DNA of 64,000 nt from Epiperipatus broadwayi (GCA_028023455.1 JAQFVV010006215.1:10251950-10315949), one strand, 5' to 3'; counted from the stretch's first letter, positions 1 through 10,164 are shown. The notes: generated from the letters alone by a model not told the origin. A program made the numbers and translations.

Positions 1-545
1 ATATCTTGGATTGAAGAGGAAATTATTCATTTATTTAACACTCTCAGAAGGCGCATGCTCAATTAGCTCGAAAGACTGATATTTGAATGTAATATAATTG
101 TAAACACGGCGCTAGATCAAATAATTGCTTATTTACACAAGAGTTGAAAAATTTTTAAATTTCTGTGCCCCAAATTATTACCCTTAATAATTCTAAATGC
201 CACATTGGTTGCACTTATTAACTCTGCAAAGAAACAATGGGATGTTGCAAAATTAAAAAAAAAAAAAGGCAATTGTGGGTTTTTAAAATTATCTTGCAAT
301 GGACACTTGAAGTTGTACACATAGAATGACTTGTGATGATGCTAGCGTATATAGAGTAATACAATTATTTAAGATTTTCCTTTGTTAAGAATATTTTAAA
401 CAAGAGTTATCTAGAAAAACATAAGTTATTATAAGAATGTTATATTTCAAGGATTTTTGTTGTGCTCTCGATCCCCCCCCCCTCTAGTTATACTTAATTT
501 ATTTTGCCATAATAGTATAATAGGCTGCGGAAAGGAGTTTGCTAT
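1..545. other. AT-rich DNA with no recognised feature
   Basis: Stop-dense in every frame. It holds an A-run near 256 and a C-run near 472, and I see no gene, repeat or structured element in it. Short ORFs here look like chance openings in AT-rich DNA. Confidence 0.5.
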
Positions 546-549
546 TAAC

Positions 550-832
550 TGAAAGGAGACCCTTTGATTCCTCTTGGAGGCCTAAAGAAACCGAGCAGGG
601 CAAATTCCGAATGTCCACTCCATACGTTCTTGTCATTGTAGCTGTTATTACTATGTGATTATTCATATAGTATACGAACATGGATGGGCTGCTCACCAAC
701 ATGCATTAGCCAGCGTGGTGAGTTTATTGGCTTTTTACCTCTGAGTTTAAGATCAAGAAACACCATGGTCTTCTCAGTTGCCAGATAAGGCAGAATGAAT
801 GTTTGTGTAAATGATAAATATTTTCTAATACA
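550..832 (+). repeat. Diverged dispersed repeat, copy A
   Basis: This stretch aligns, with many substitutions and small gaps, to 47245-47510 in the same orientation. Matching landmarks in order are CTTTTGATTC-like, TGTCATTG(T/C)AGCT, an ATTATTCA(T/C)AT(A/G) block, a CA(T/C)CAACA block, GGTTTTTACCT-like, AAGA(T/C)(C/T)A and AAATATT(T/G)(A/T)TTTTCT. I recognise no domain in any frame. It is probably an old transposon fragment. Its right edge lies immediately before the inverted terminus of the hammerhead repeat at 836. Confidence 0.45.
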
Positions 833-835
833 TAT

Positions 836-888
836 ATAAACATCACATGACCACCAACTCTCATGCTTGTGTATAACTGTTGTTAAAA
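836..888. repeat. Left arm of inverted repeat bounding the first 454-bp unit
   Basis: The sequence starting ATAAACATCACATGACCACC is the reverse complement of 1185-1236 with only a few mismatches over about 50 bp. The arms face each other around roughly 300 bp that contain the first hammerhead. This is either a terminal inverted repeat of a complete unit or the mark of a head-to-head junction between two elements. Confidence 0.8.
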
Positions 889-1036
889 CTATATAAGCTC
901 ATGGGCTTGAATTGGAAACATTAAGGTGTTTTCAGTTTAAGACTCATAGTTTTGTAGTTAAATGGAGATAAAAGGTGGTTGCTGGAGGGTTGCATTAGAT
1001 CCTAAGATCTAGATGCAGTGCTCTCAGATCCAAGGC

Positions 1037-1078
1037 TCCTCACTGACGAAGGCCACAAGCCAGAAACTAGTCTGGGGA
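1037..1078 (+). ncRNA. Type I hammerhead ribozyme, unit 1
   Basis: The parts read in order: stem I strand TCCTCA (1037-1042); core CTGACGA (1043-1049); stem II with GGC/GCC pairing around a CACAA loop and a flanking A-A mismatch (1050-1062); core GAAA (1063-1066); a minimal stem III in which C1067 pairs with G1070; cleavage triplet GTC (1070-1072); stem I return strand TGGGGA (1073-1078), which pairs with TCCTCA through five Watson-Crick pairs and one G-U. Predicted self-cleavage is between 1072 and 1073. A one-pair stem III with a tiny loop matches Penelope-type hammerheads, which are thought to act as dimers. Topology and core are seen in the sequence; activity is inferred. Confidence 0.75.
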
Positions 1079-1490
1079 TATTGGATGAGTAGGCACTAGA
1101 TGGGGATTTTATGCTCAAGCCTTCTGGCATCCATTGATTACTCTAGCTTGCTGTGTGTGGCATACGTATAGTGAGTTTTGCCTGTTTTAACAACAGTTAT
1201 ACACAAGCATAAGAGATGGTGGTCATGTGATGTTTATTGGCTTAAAACCAATCCTGCCTAATAGGATATTGGTGGCTATGGTTATTAAAGAACCAAAGAC
1301 ACCAAAATGTATGGGAACTGAACTGGGTTCAGACCCATATAACTATATAAGCTGATGGGCTTGAATTGGAAACATTAAGGTGTTTTCAGTTTAAGACTCA
1401 TAGTTTTGTAGTTAAATGGAGATAAAAGGTGGTTGCTGGAGGGTTGCATTAGATCCTAAGATCTAGATGCAGTGCTCTCAGATCCAAGGC

Positions 1491-1532
1491 TCCTCACTGA
1501 CGAAGGCCACAAGCCAGAAACTAGTCTGGGGA
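1491..1532 (+). ncRNA. Type I hammerhead ribozyme, unit 2
   Basis: Identical in layout to the copy at 1037: TCCTCA / CTGACGA / GGC-loop-GCC / GAAA / GTC / TGGGGA. Predicted cleavage is after 1526, so successive sites would release 454-nt monomers. Confidence 0.75.
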
Positions 1533-1944
1533 TATTGGATGAGTAGGCACTAGATGGGGATTTTATGCACAAGCCTTCTGGCATCCATTGATTACTCTAG
1601 CTTGCTGTGTGTGGCATACGTATAGTGAGTTTTGCCTGTTTTAACAACAGTTATACACAAGCATAAGAGATGGTGGTCATGTGATGTTTATTGGCTTAAA
1701 ACCAATCCTGCCTAATAGGATATTGGTGGCTATGGTTATTAAAGAACCAAAGACACCAAAATGTATGGGAACTGAACTGGGTTCAGACCCATATAACTAT
1801 ATAAGCTGATGGGCTTGAATTGGAAACATTAAGGTGTTTTCAGTTTAAGACTCATAGTTTTGTAGTTAAATGGAGATAAAAGGTGGTTGCTGGAGGGTTG
1901 CATTAGATCCTAAGATCTAGATGCAGTGCTCTCAGATCCAAGGC

Positions 1945-1986
1945 TCCTCACTGACGAAGGCCACAAGCCAGAAACTAGTCTGGGGA
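1945..1986 (+). ncRNA. Type I hammerhead ribozyme, unit 3
   Basis: All core residues (CTGACGA, GAAA, GTC) and both stem I strands are intact. Predicted cleavage is after 1980. Confidence 0.75.
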
Positions 1987-2398
1987 TATTGGATGAGTAG
2001 GCACTAGATGGGGATTTTATGCACAAGCCTTCTGGCATCCATTGATTACTCTAGCTTGCTGTGTGTGGCATACGTATAGTGAGTTTTGCCTGTTTTAACA
2101 ACAGTTATACACAAGCATAAGAGATGGTGGTCATGTGATGTTTATTGGCTTAAAACCAATCCTGCCTAATAGGATATTGGTGGCTATGGTTATTAAAGAA
2201 CCAAAGACACCAAAATGTATGGGAACTGAACTGGGTTCAGACCCATATAACTATATAAGCTGATGGGCTTGAATTGGAAACATTAAGGTGTTTTCAGTTT
2301 AAGACTCATAGTTTTGTAGTTAAATGGAGATAAAAGGTGGTTGCTGGAGGGTTGCATTAGATCCTAAGATCTAGATGCAGTGCTCTCAGATCCAAGGC

Positions 2399-2440
2399 TC
2401 CTCACTGACGAAGGCCACAAGCCAGAAACTAGTCTGGGGA
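2399..2440 (+). ncRNA. Type I hammerhead ribozyme, unit 4
   Basis: Core and stem I are intact, as in the preceding units. Predicted cleavage is after 2434. Confidence 0.75.
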
Positions 2441-2852
2441 TATTGGATGAGTAGGCACTAGATGGGGATTTTATGCACAAGCCTTCTGGCATCCATTGAT
2501 TACTCTAGCTTGCTGTGTGTGGCATACGTATAGTGAGTTTTGCCTGTTTTAACAACAGTTATACACAAGCATAAGAGATGGTGGTCATGTGATGTTTATT
2601 GGCTTAAAACCAATCCTGCCTAATAGGATATTGGTGGCTATGGTTATTAAAGAACCAAAAACACCAAAATGTATGGGAACTGAACTGGGTTCAGACCCAT
2701 ATAACTATATAAGCTGATGGGCTTGAATTGGAAACATTAAGGTGTTTTCAGTTTAAGACTCATAGTTTTGTAGTTAAATGGAGATAAAAGGTGGTTGCTG
2801 GAGGGTTGCATTAGATCCTAAGATCTAGATGCAGTGCTCTCAGATCCAAGGC

Positions 2853-2894
2853 TCCTCACTGACGAAGGCCACAAGCCAGAAACTAGTCTGGGGA
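2853..2894 (+). ncRNA. Type I hammerhead ribozyme, unit 5
   Basis: The ribozyme is intact although its unit is truncated 3' of it. Predicted cleavage is after 2888, about 100 bases upstream of the RTE-type ORF. A transcript running through the array into the LINE could therefore have its 5' end set here; that consequence is inference. Confidence 0.72.
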
Positions 2895-2988
2895 TATTGG
2901 ATGAGTAGACACTAGATGGGGATTTTATGCACAAGCCTTCTGGCATCCATATAGTGAGTTTTGCCTGTTTTAATACATATATACAATT

Positions 2989-3784
2989 ATGACAGACAAA
3001 AATAAATCATGGCCCATATTCCCAGGAGGCTGTAAAGTTACCAACCAAGGCAGCGGTTGGTGGCCGAAGATAGAGGGTGCTAAGAATCCCCTGATTGCGG
3101 ACCCAGGCTGCTATTTGATGACGACTTTTTATTTAAGTACTTACAACTGCAGATCACTTTCAAGTGAAAGAAGATTGCAAGAATTAGAAGACCTGTCTTA
3201 TATTAAATGGGACATTATTGGAGTTTGTGAAGTTAGAAGAAAAGGTGAAGAGACAAGTGATTTAAAAAGTGGACATGTACTCCATTATAAAGGTATAAAT
3301 ATTGGAAATACAAGTGGAGTAGGTTTCATTATAAATAAAAAATGGAAAAACAATATTGTGGAGATTGATGGTGTATCAGACAGAGTGGCAAGATTAGTTA
3401 TACAATTTAATAGCAGATACCAAATGCAGATAATTCAGGTTTATGCCCCAACAAGTTTTCATAGTGATGAAGTAGTAGAAGATTTTTATATGGATGTACA
3501 AAAGGCTTTCGATCAGAGTAAACAACATTTTAAAATTGTTATGGGAGACTTTAATGCTAGAATTGGTAAACAAATGAAAGATGAAAGTGCTGTAGGTAAT
3601 TTTGGTTATGGTAATAGAAATGAGAGAGGACATAGATTAGTGGAGTTTGCTGAAAAAGAAAAACTTTATATTATGAATTCTTTTTTTGAGAAAATTGTTA
3701 AAAGAAAATGAACATGGAAGCATCCCAATGAAGGTACAGCAGATTTGGATTATATTTTGACTAACAGAATACATATTTCAAGAT
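2989..3784 (+). pseudogene. RTE LINE ORF, AP-endonuclease domain (5' part)
   Basis: This is the exonuclease-endonuclease-phosphatase domain that nicks target DNA for LINE integration. After an ATG at 2989 and about 45 residues of leader, the domain motifs appear in order: STYNCRSL (active-site Asn), CEVRRKG (metal-binding Glu), QVYAPTS, and VMGDFNARIG (catalytic Asp/Asn). An in-frame TGA at 3709-3711 interrupts it, and the same frame continues with TWKHPNEGTADLDYILTN, the usual late endonuclease motif, to a stop at 3787. The final SDH motif (GSDHGLVRC) lies further on in a shifted frame around 3812-3840. The TGA probably replaces a sense codon such as Trp. The gene is inactive as it stands. 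Confidence 0.87.
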
Positions 3785-3964
3785 TGTAATGTTTTTAATA
3801 AATTTAACACAGGAAGTGATCATGGATTAGTAAGATGTAAGATACATGACAATGCAAAGCTGGAGAGACAAAAATTAAGAAAAACAATGTTTACAGTTGA
3901 TATTCCTAATCTTCAGAAACATTCTAACGAATTTAAATTAGAACTTACAAATCAGTTTCAAGAA

Positions 3965-5016
3965 CACCTGGGTCTCTTTTTACGCGGACTTATTTAACAC
4001 GATTTTGAAGTTACGCGATTCGTGTTTCACCGGAAGTCGATTTCCGATAATGCGCTATCACTTTAAATAATAAATTTCGCGCACTTACGTTATATTGAAA
4101 GTAATAGCACATTATTGGAATTCGACTTTCATCATAGTATTTTCAATATTTTCAGTGCTTTATAACAGTGAGATTTTATGCAATAATGAAATTAAAATCA
4201 TGATTTCCACATTTTATGTATACACATATTAAATTTTACAAGATTATAATGTAAATTTGTTCAAACATTGTGCGTGTTAATTTTGCGTTTTAAATCACAT
4301 TCTGTTTTTGCTTTTTAAAAAAGAACGTAATCAATTATTAATCATTTAGTGTCCACAAGTTTATTTTTAAAAGGTCAGTAATAGCAGTGGGCACAATTAA
4401 ATTTGACAATTAAAAATTAAAATCTGACTTTTAAACGGAATTGAAAATTAAAGACAAAAATAAGAATTTAATTTTTAGTTGTTAGTTTCATAAACAATTA
4501 ATAAAATCATCGTCTCTAAGATTAATTACTAATTACATTGTCACCAGAAAATCATTGACACAAAATGAGTGTGAAGTTGGCGCTAGTTGTTTGCAAACGA
4601 ACGTGTTTTTCGGCAAATAGCTATAATAATTAAAACGTGTATAAAAAAATGTAAATTATAATTTCTTTAATGAGCGTTGTAAGCGCATAAGTATTGATAT
4701 GAAATTACTGTACTGTAAATTATGCATAAAAATATATTATTTTGAATAAAATTATATATTATAGTTAAAAAAAGTTTGTCTTGTATCAATTTTTTTCAAA
4801 TTTGAAATTTTTTATTAGTCATATTTTATTTCCTTATTTTTTTTTTTTGCGCGAATTTTAAAGTAATTTTATGTTGGTGCTTTGCTTTCATGCGAATTTT
4901 GAAAAATCACAAACTGCATCCCCTCTTTTACAATGTAAGTTACGTCTATTTTTGCGCGATTTTGTTTGCGCATGTTTTCTGAGGAACCTATCTATCGCGT
5001 AAATGAGACCCAGGTG
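3965..5016. mobile_element. TIR DNA element, copy 1 (CACCTGGGTCTC termini)
   Basis: The element interrupts the LINE reading frame. Its ends are inverted: CACCTGGGTCTC...TACGCG on the left and CGCGTAAATGAGACCCAGGTG on the right with small differences. TA follows on the right (AA on the left, possibly mutated); the second copy at 29123-31386 has TA on both sides, so TA is the likely target. Both ends and an internal block (4508-4600 against 30935-31010) match the second copy. I see no transposase frame, so it is non-autonomous. A TA target fits Tc1/mariner-like groups, but these termini are not ones I can assign to a named family. Confidence 0.8.
4033..4130. repeat. Long imperfect hairpin inside TIR element copy 1
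   Basis: About 35 bases from 4033 (GAAGTCGATTTCCGATAATG onward) are the imperfect reverse complement of about 35 bases ending at 4130, around a short AT-rich loop. It may be a small nested MITE or a structural subterminal repeat; nothing equivalent is obvious at that position in copy 2. Confidence 0.65.
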
Positions 5017-5019
5017 TAT

Positions 5020-5405
5020 TAGGAGATTTTGAATATGATTCAGATTTGAATGAAATTAATATGAAAATAACTGATACACTTTTAAAAACTGCAACAAAGA
5101 TAGCTGGTAGAAAAAAGCAGCAATTGACCAATAAAATTTCTACTGAGACTAGAGAATTTATGAAGAAAAAAAGAAATATGAAGATATATAAAATGATGCA
5201 TTAAGAAGGATTGAATATCTCGAATTTTGTAAAATGGTACAAAAAAGAGTTGAAAATGATATAAGAAAGTATAACTGTGAACTAGCAAGGAAACCTGTAG
5301 AAGAAAATAAGTCTCAAGAATGTAAAACAACATTTTGGTATTGGTAGGAAATTTATATCTGCAATAAGAAAAAAGATGAAATTATTACTAAAAAGAGAGA
5401 TGACA
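5020..5405 (+). pseudogene. RTE LINE ORF, linker region after the insertion
   Basis: Reading resumes directly after the TIR element with LGDFEYDSDLNEINMKITDT, then a lysine-rich stretch with RRIEYLEFCKMVQKRVENDI in another frame. This is the charged linker between endonuclease and reverse transcriptase in RTE elements. At least two frame changes and a TAA near 5203 disable it. The clean continuation on both sides shows that the TIR element inserted into the LINE after the LINE was in place. Confidence 0.65.
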
Positions 5406-5407
5406 TT

Positions 5408-6260
5408 ATGAAATGGGTAGAAGACTTTTATCAAGAATTATATAGTAATAAAGAACAAATACCTCCTATTTCTATTACATCTGAATTGCCCAGAATTTTA
5501 AATCAAGAAGTGAAACATGCAATTAAATGTACGAAGAAAGGAAAGGCTCCAGGTAATGATGGAATTATAATTGATATATTAAAAGAAGCAGGTGAAGAAA
5601 TAGAAATTTTTTTAGCAAAGTTATATACCAAATGTCTAAATGATAAAGATGTACCAGATGATTAGAAGAATGCAGTAATAATATTAATATTTAAAAAAGG
5701 TGATAAAGAAGATATTAGAAATTACAGACCTATCAGCCCTTTATCAGTTTTATACAAAATTTTTATCAAGATAATTACAACTCGTCTACAAAGAACATTG
5801 GATTTCCACCAACCAAGGGAACAAGCTGGATTTAAAAGTGGTTTTAGTACAGATGATCATATCCAGGTATTGAGAGAAGTTATAAAAAGGACAAATGAAT
5901 ATGAGTTGCCATTATGTTTTGGATTTGTAGATTATGAAAAGACATTTGATTCTATAAACATTTCTTCAGTGATTAAAGCATTGGATCATCAAGGTGTAGA
6001 TCCAGGATATTGTCATATTTTAAAGAATATTTATAAAAATGCAACAGCAACTATTAGATTACATAATGATAATGGGAAAGTCAACATTGAAAAAGGTGTA
6101 AGACAAGGTGACTCCATATCTCCAAAACTTTTTACAGCAGTGTTGCAAGAAGTATTTTGAGGATTAAAATGGAAAACTAAAGGAATGAAAGTAAATGGAG
6201 ATTACTTAAGTCATTTAGATTTTGAAGATGATATAGTTGTTTTTGCAAATAATGCTTCAG
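5408..6260 (+). pseudogene. RTE LINE reverse transcriptase
   Basis: This domain copies element RNA into DNA at a nicked target. Motifs in order: KGKAPGNDGI (RT block 1), IFKKGDKEDIRNYRPIS (block 2), EQAGF (block 3), FVDYEKTFDSI (block A with the first catalytic Asp), KGVRQGDSISPKLF (block B) and LDFEDDIVVFAN (block C). Block C has FEDD where FADD is usual, so a small residue before the catalytic Asp pair has become Glu. TAG at 5663 and TGA at 6158 interrupt the frame, so this is a relic. The sequence after the TAG stays in frame (KNAVIILIFKKGD), so that stop is a point change. Confidence 0.88.
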
Positions 6261-6320
6261 AGATGCAGGAGTTATCAGATGAAAGTAGGACTAAAAATAA
6301 ATGTTAAAAAGACTTAAGTA

Positions 6321-7030
6321 ATGTTTAATCGATTTGCTCAAAATATGAAAATAAAGATTGATTATGATGAATTAGAAGAAATTAACAGTTACAAATACTT
6401 TGGTCAGATTATTAATACAGATGGAAACATAATGGATGAAATTAATCATAGAATTAAACTTGGTTGGAGTGCTTTTGGTAGAAATAACTTGATACTAAAA
6501 GGAAATATGCCTGTGTTTGAAAAGGAAGGTTTTTAACACATTTTACCAGTTCTTACTTATGGATCTGAGACTTGGACACTTAATAGAAGTGCAATACAGA
6601 GACTCCAGACCATTCAAAGAAGTATGGAGAGAAGCATGTTGGGAGTAACAAGAAGAGATCGAAAACGCAATGTATCGGTAAGAGAACAAACAGGTGTTAC
6701 TGACCTCATTGAAAAAATTAAAAAATTGAAGTGGAGTTGGGCTGGACATATTGTTAGAGATGATAATGGATGGACAATTGAAATCTTAAACTAGATTCCA
6801 AGAGATTGTAAAAGACCTCAGAAAGAAACCACACGTGAGATGAAATCTTAAACTGGATTCCAAGAGATTGTAAAAGACCTCAGAAAGAGACCACATGTGA
6901 GATGGATGGATGAAACAAGAAAGTGTGCAGGGGTGATGTGGAGAAGAGAAGCTAAAGATCGGAGAAGATGGATTAAACTTGGAGAGACCTTCATCCTGCA
7001 GTGGATTGATAATGGTTGATGATACTGATG
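6321..7030 (+). pseudogene. RTE LINE thumb and C-terminal domain
   Basis: The region reads MFNRFAQN, then SYKYFGQIINTDGNIMDEI, a shift and a TAA at 6534, then LTYGSETWTLN (the common RTE motif), IQRSMERSMLGVTRRD, KLKWSWAGHIVRDD, RPHVRWMDETRK and RRRWIKLGETFI. These are the conserved post-RT landmarks of RTE/BovB elements. A 62-bp direct duplication (6780-6903) sits inside and adds an extra DSKRL segment. Its function in RTE elements is not well defined; it is presumed to help bind RNA or target DNA. Confidence 0.85.
6780..6903 (+). repeat. 62-bp tandem duplication in the RTE C-terminal region
   Basis: GAAATCTTAAACT starts at 6780 and again at 6842. The two 62-bp copies differ at only a few positions (CTAGATT/CTGGATT, AAACC/GAGACC, ACACG/ACATG). 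Sixty-two is not a multiple of three, so the duplication shifts the frame. Confidence 0.9.
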
Positions 7031-7084
7031 AATAGTATAATAATACAGTTTTAGAATTGAAGTAATCTTCCAAAAAAAATTAAA

Positions 7085-8110
7085 AATTTGGATTAAAATT
7101 TCAATTTGCTATTCCTGTGATAGGTTTTTCTATTTATATAATATTTTTCAAAAATAATAAAAATATAATCCCATTATGATCCTACAATGAAGCTGTCTAC
7201 AAATGATGCTAAGATACATGTGCTTTATATTTTTGGGAAATGGTATTGACAGTTAAAAAACTTAGCCATGTTACATAGGATATTAAATTTGTATAATTGC
7301 AACTAAGCACAAAATTATGATTTTCTAGAGCTTTCAAATAGCAGTAACTTCAAAACATTATCAGGTAAAAATTTAATTTTTTTTTTTTATTGTCTCTGGT
7401 AGTACATCTGGTGACAAAACTGAAAAAAATTGAAGATGATAGGATTTTTGAATTGATCATTTCACATGGAATGATTCGTTCATAAGATGTCATGTATAAA
7501 AATGAAAGATCAGTTACTGGAAATTCTTTTTTAAGTCTATCACCACTCTCAACCAAATCAAAAATATATTGTTATTCAATTTGCATAAGAGTTTTTCATC
7601 AAGTTTTTTTTTTTTATTTGTTTAATATAAGTGTTATACATTTAGAGCATTAAAATTCTCAAATGCAGAATCATTTCCAAAAGTTAATGTTCTGAAATGT
7701 TATTTTCATTTCAAATTCTGTAAAATAATTTGCAAAAAGTGATAAAATACACAGACATCTAGCTAACATATTTATTACTATTACTTCAAACAATGAATTG
7801 CCTATGTTTATGTAGCATTTTTGTTTTAGAACTATTTTAAAAATAAGTTTAATAATAATTTACCTATAAATATTTATATATACTCATCAAAATAATCACT
7901 TCAACAATAGTACATTTCTATAATTAATAAATTCATTTTTTTCTTTTAAAATTATAAAATATATTATAGCTAAATACATTAGTCAAAAGCATGGAAGAGA
8001 TGAAAGTTTTGCTACAAAAAATATATGTCTACAATTAATAAATTCATTTTTGTTTTCTTTTAAAATTATAAAATACAGCTAAATATATTAACCAAAATCA
8101 GCATTACACA
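7085..8110. other. AT-rich DNA with short diverged duplication
   Basis: No coding signal. Two similar stretches near 7917-7980 and 8029-8090 share TACAATTAATAAATTCATTTT-like and AAATTATAAAATA blocks about 112 bp apart, so an old tandem duplication is present. Confidence 0.5.
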
Positions 8111-8119
8111 ATATATTGT

Positions 8120-10160
8120 AATGGTCAGATTTGTCTACCTCGCTAACACACTGCAGAATTCAAACCCCAAACACGAAACTGAACACTCTAGGAGAGGTTG
8201 CCTTCTAGATATCCTAGGTTCGAATTTAAAGTCTAAATTCTACAGCGCCACCTACATGATAACGCATCTGATGCTACTAATAATATATCCATTTACCGGT
8301 GTCTGGTGGTCAGGGAGAAACAAAAGACTCTACGATAATATAAGCTGGGGTTTGCTAACTAACATCTATGGATGGTACAAAAGAAATTATAAAGATAGAC
8401 CGAGACAGTGATATGGATCAATAAACAAAGGATCAAAATTGGTTTTAAAAGATTTATTAACATATCAAAAATATATATATAAAGCCGACTGTCTGCATAT
8501 GTTAAACAGTGACTCTTACTAAAATGGTAGTTAAAACAACATTCCAGACAATTTACATTTGGAGGTTGTTAAATACATTGTCTATACCTCGGGCTAATAT
8601 AATATTACGATAATGTACCTAAAAGAGCTTGTGAAGATGTGCGAGGCGTGTTGAGTAAATTATAAAGAGTTTAATAAAATATTTTGCAACATTAAGGTTT
8701 AATATAACATTTCTTGACTTTGAGAATAGAACGGACTAATGCTTGTTAAGCTATAAGGTGGCGACGTGACTAAGGCATTTACATTTATAAACATATAGTT
8801 AAGTTAGATTGGGAGGTCAGTGTTGCTAGTGAGGAATTTCTGTACAGGATTGAGGGTGTGATACTTTTAAATCACTGGAACTTTGCAAATAATAAATAAG
8901 TAAAATTTTATATAATGGATATATGAGAAAAATACGGAGGACGTTTCGCCATTTATCCGTAGGAATGTGGTGTCACAAGCAGCCGAAGTCTGGACTCGTC
9001 CAAATCTTATTGACCGGGTGATAGCTGCGTCGCATTCCCAGGTGTGACAGTTGAGTACACTCTGACTGGGAACCACAGAAAGTGAAAGGGGAAATGGTCT
9101 TAGCCGTTCAAAGCCCTTTAGAAGCAAAGTGGTCTCAAAACACACAGTACACCTACTAGCAACACCCGAATAAAGTATATAAAGTATACTAAAAAGGGAT
9201 TTATTTAGATTAAGAAAATGCCCAATCAATTCCCCAAATAATTATTTAAAGAAAGTCCGCCCATTCTCGACCTCAAATTACAAGCTTTGAAATTAAAGCA
9301 AAACAAATATACATTTTAAAATGGGAGAATGCATGTTTGCGGGGTTTTAAAAGAAAGCATAAATTTATTTATGCAATCATGCATTTGTTAAATACTTACT
9401 CATTGACCTCGCACATATTCTAATATTAGGTTAAAATCGATAACGTGGATTTTAAACTAGAAAATATTATATACATTGACTAAGAGTAGGATAGCCCTCG
9501 AACGAGTGATTCACAAGATAACAAAATGGGAAACAATTTATAATTTTAAGACGCCCCAATGGCGGCATCTTGCTTTAAATAAAAGGGTATAATTCACTCG
9601 GTCAAAGACTATTCTGGCACATCATCATAATAAAGAAAAGAAACAGATTAATAAATATAAAATATTAACCCAAGGATAGAGAGAGAAATATTAATTACAT
9701 TACAGCATTTTACAGAAAGAAACAATTGGAAGGTAAAGCAAATGGAAACAATTTAAATAGCTATAGCTTATTAATTAGAGGAAATAATCACAAGAGCTCT
9801 TGGGTTAAGTTTTGGGGTTACCTCGTTAGAAACATTTACAGGTAGTTTCAGGTAGATTGATTGTCGGTAGCGTCCATACGACTTGGCAGCAAACTCTGGT
9901 TATAGTTCATATTTTAGCAGCAGTAGCAGTTTTAGGGTTTCCTATGTGACGGCTTCAGATGGTATGGAGCAGCAGCCGGCCATTTTCGAGGGGAAAATAG
10001 CCTTCTTGCCGGCTCTACTCCGTCATTTTGAAGGTTACAATTTTAAAGGCTGGGTGCTTCATAGATATTTAAAGCAATATTTTAGAACACGGTAAATCTA
10101 TTTGAAGACGAAAGCTCGGCTTCAAATACTTAAGTTTGCAGGTAAGTAGCAATTAGAACC
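8120..10160. other. Less AT-rich, CpG-containing island without a recognised gene
   Basis: The base composition shifts visibly here: runs such as CGGAGGACGTTTCGCC, GACTCGTCC and GGCCGGCTGCTGC contrast with the surrounding AT-rich DNA. The longest minus-strand opening, 8867-9229 (120 residues), contains FERLRPFPLSLSVVPSQS and AAITRSIRFGRVQTSAACD but no family I know. A plus opening at 9883-10095 has no ATG at its start, and a minus ATG at about 9995 opens only 14 codons. Possible explanations are an unrecognised LTR or untranslated part of an element, or a host promoter/first exon. I assign no function. Confidence 0.35.
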
Positions 10161-10164
10161 TCAA

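Larger units (their letters stand above)
836..2972 (+). repeat. Tandem array of 454-bp hammerhead-ribozyme units
   Basis: Unit starts, marked by AACTATATAAGCT, fall at 887, 1341, 1795, 2249 and 2703, giving an exact period of 454 bp. Units 2-4 are almost identical; unit 1 differs at a few sites (CTCATGG for CTGATGG, GCTCAAG for GCACAAG). The last unit is truncated after an internal deletion of about 33 bp and ends at TGTTTTAA near 2972, 17 bases before the RTE ORF start. The array opens at 836-888 with a reverse-complement copy of the unit segment 1185-1236, so the first unit has inverted termini. Each unit holds a hammerhead fold. Tandem, homogeneous, ribozyme-bearing units are typical of Penelope pseudo-LTRs and small metazoan retrozymes; assignment to that class is inference supported by the Penelope-like remnant at 63.2-63.9 kb. 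Confidence 0.9.
2973..7080 (+). mobile_element. RTE-type LINE, degenerate, interrupted by a TIR element
   Basis: A single plus-strand LINE reads endonuclease, linker, reverse transcriptase, thumb and C-terminal tail in order, which is the RTE/BovB layout with one long ORF and no separate ORF1. It is broken by an in-frame TGA, several frameshifts and a 1.05-kb DNA element at 3965-5016. The 3' end after the last coding piece has TGATGAT-like short repeats (about 7013-7032), as RTE tails often do. The 5' edge abuts the 454-bp array with no clear target-site duplication. Clade assignment rests on the C-terminal pattern (KLKWSWAGH, RPHVRWMDE, RRRWIKLGE) and is fairly secure. Confidence 0.88.

Noticed and set aside
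499-702. 67-residue minus-strand ORF
   Set aside because: It overlaps the diverged repeat, has no domain, and the partner copy at 47.3 kb does not keep the frame open.
841-2972. CRISPR-like array
   Set aside because: Period is 454 bp with no short repeat/spacer alternation; the units are eukaryotic ribozyme repeats.
8190-8250. tRNA-like B box (TAGGTTCGAATTT) suggesting a tRNA or SINE
   Set aside because: No A box at the right distance, no cloverleaf, no tail or target duplication found.
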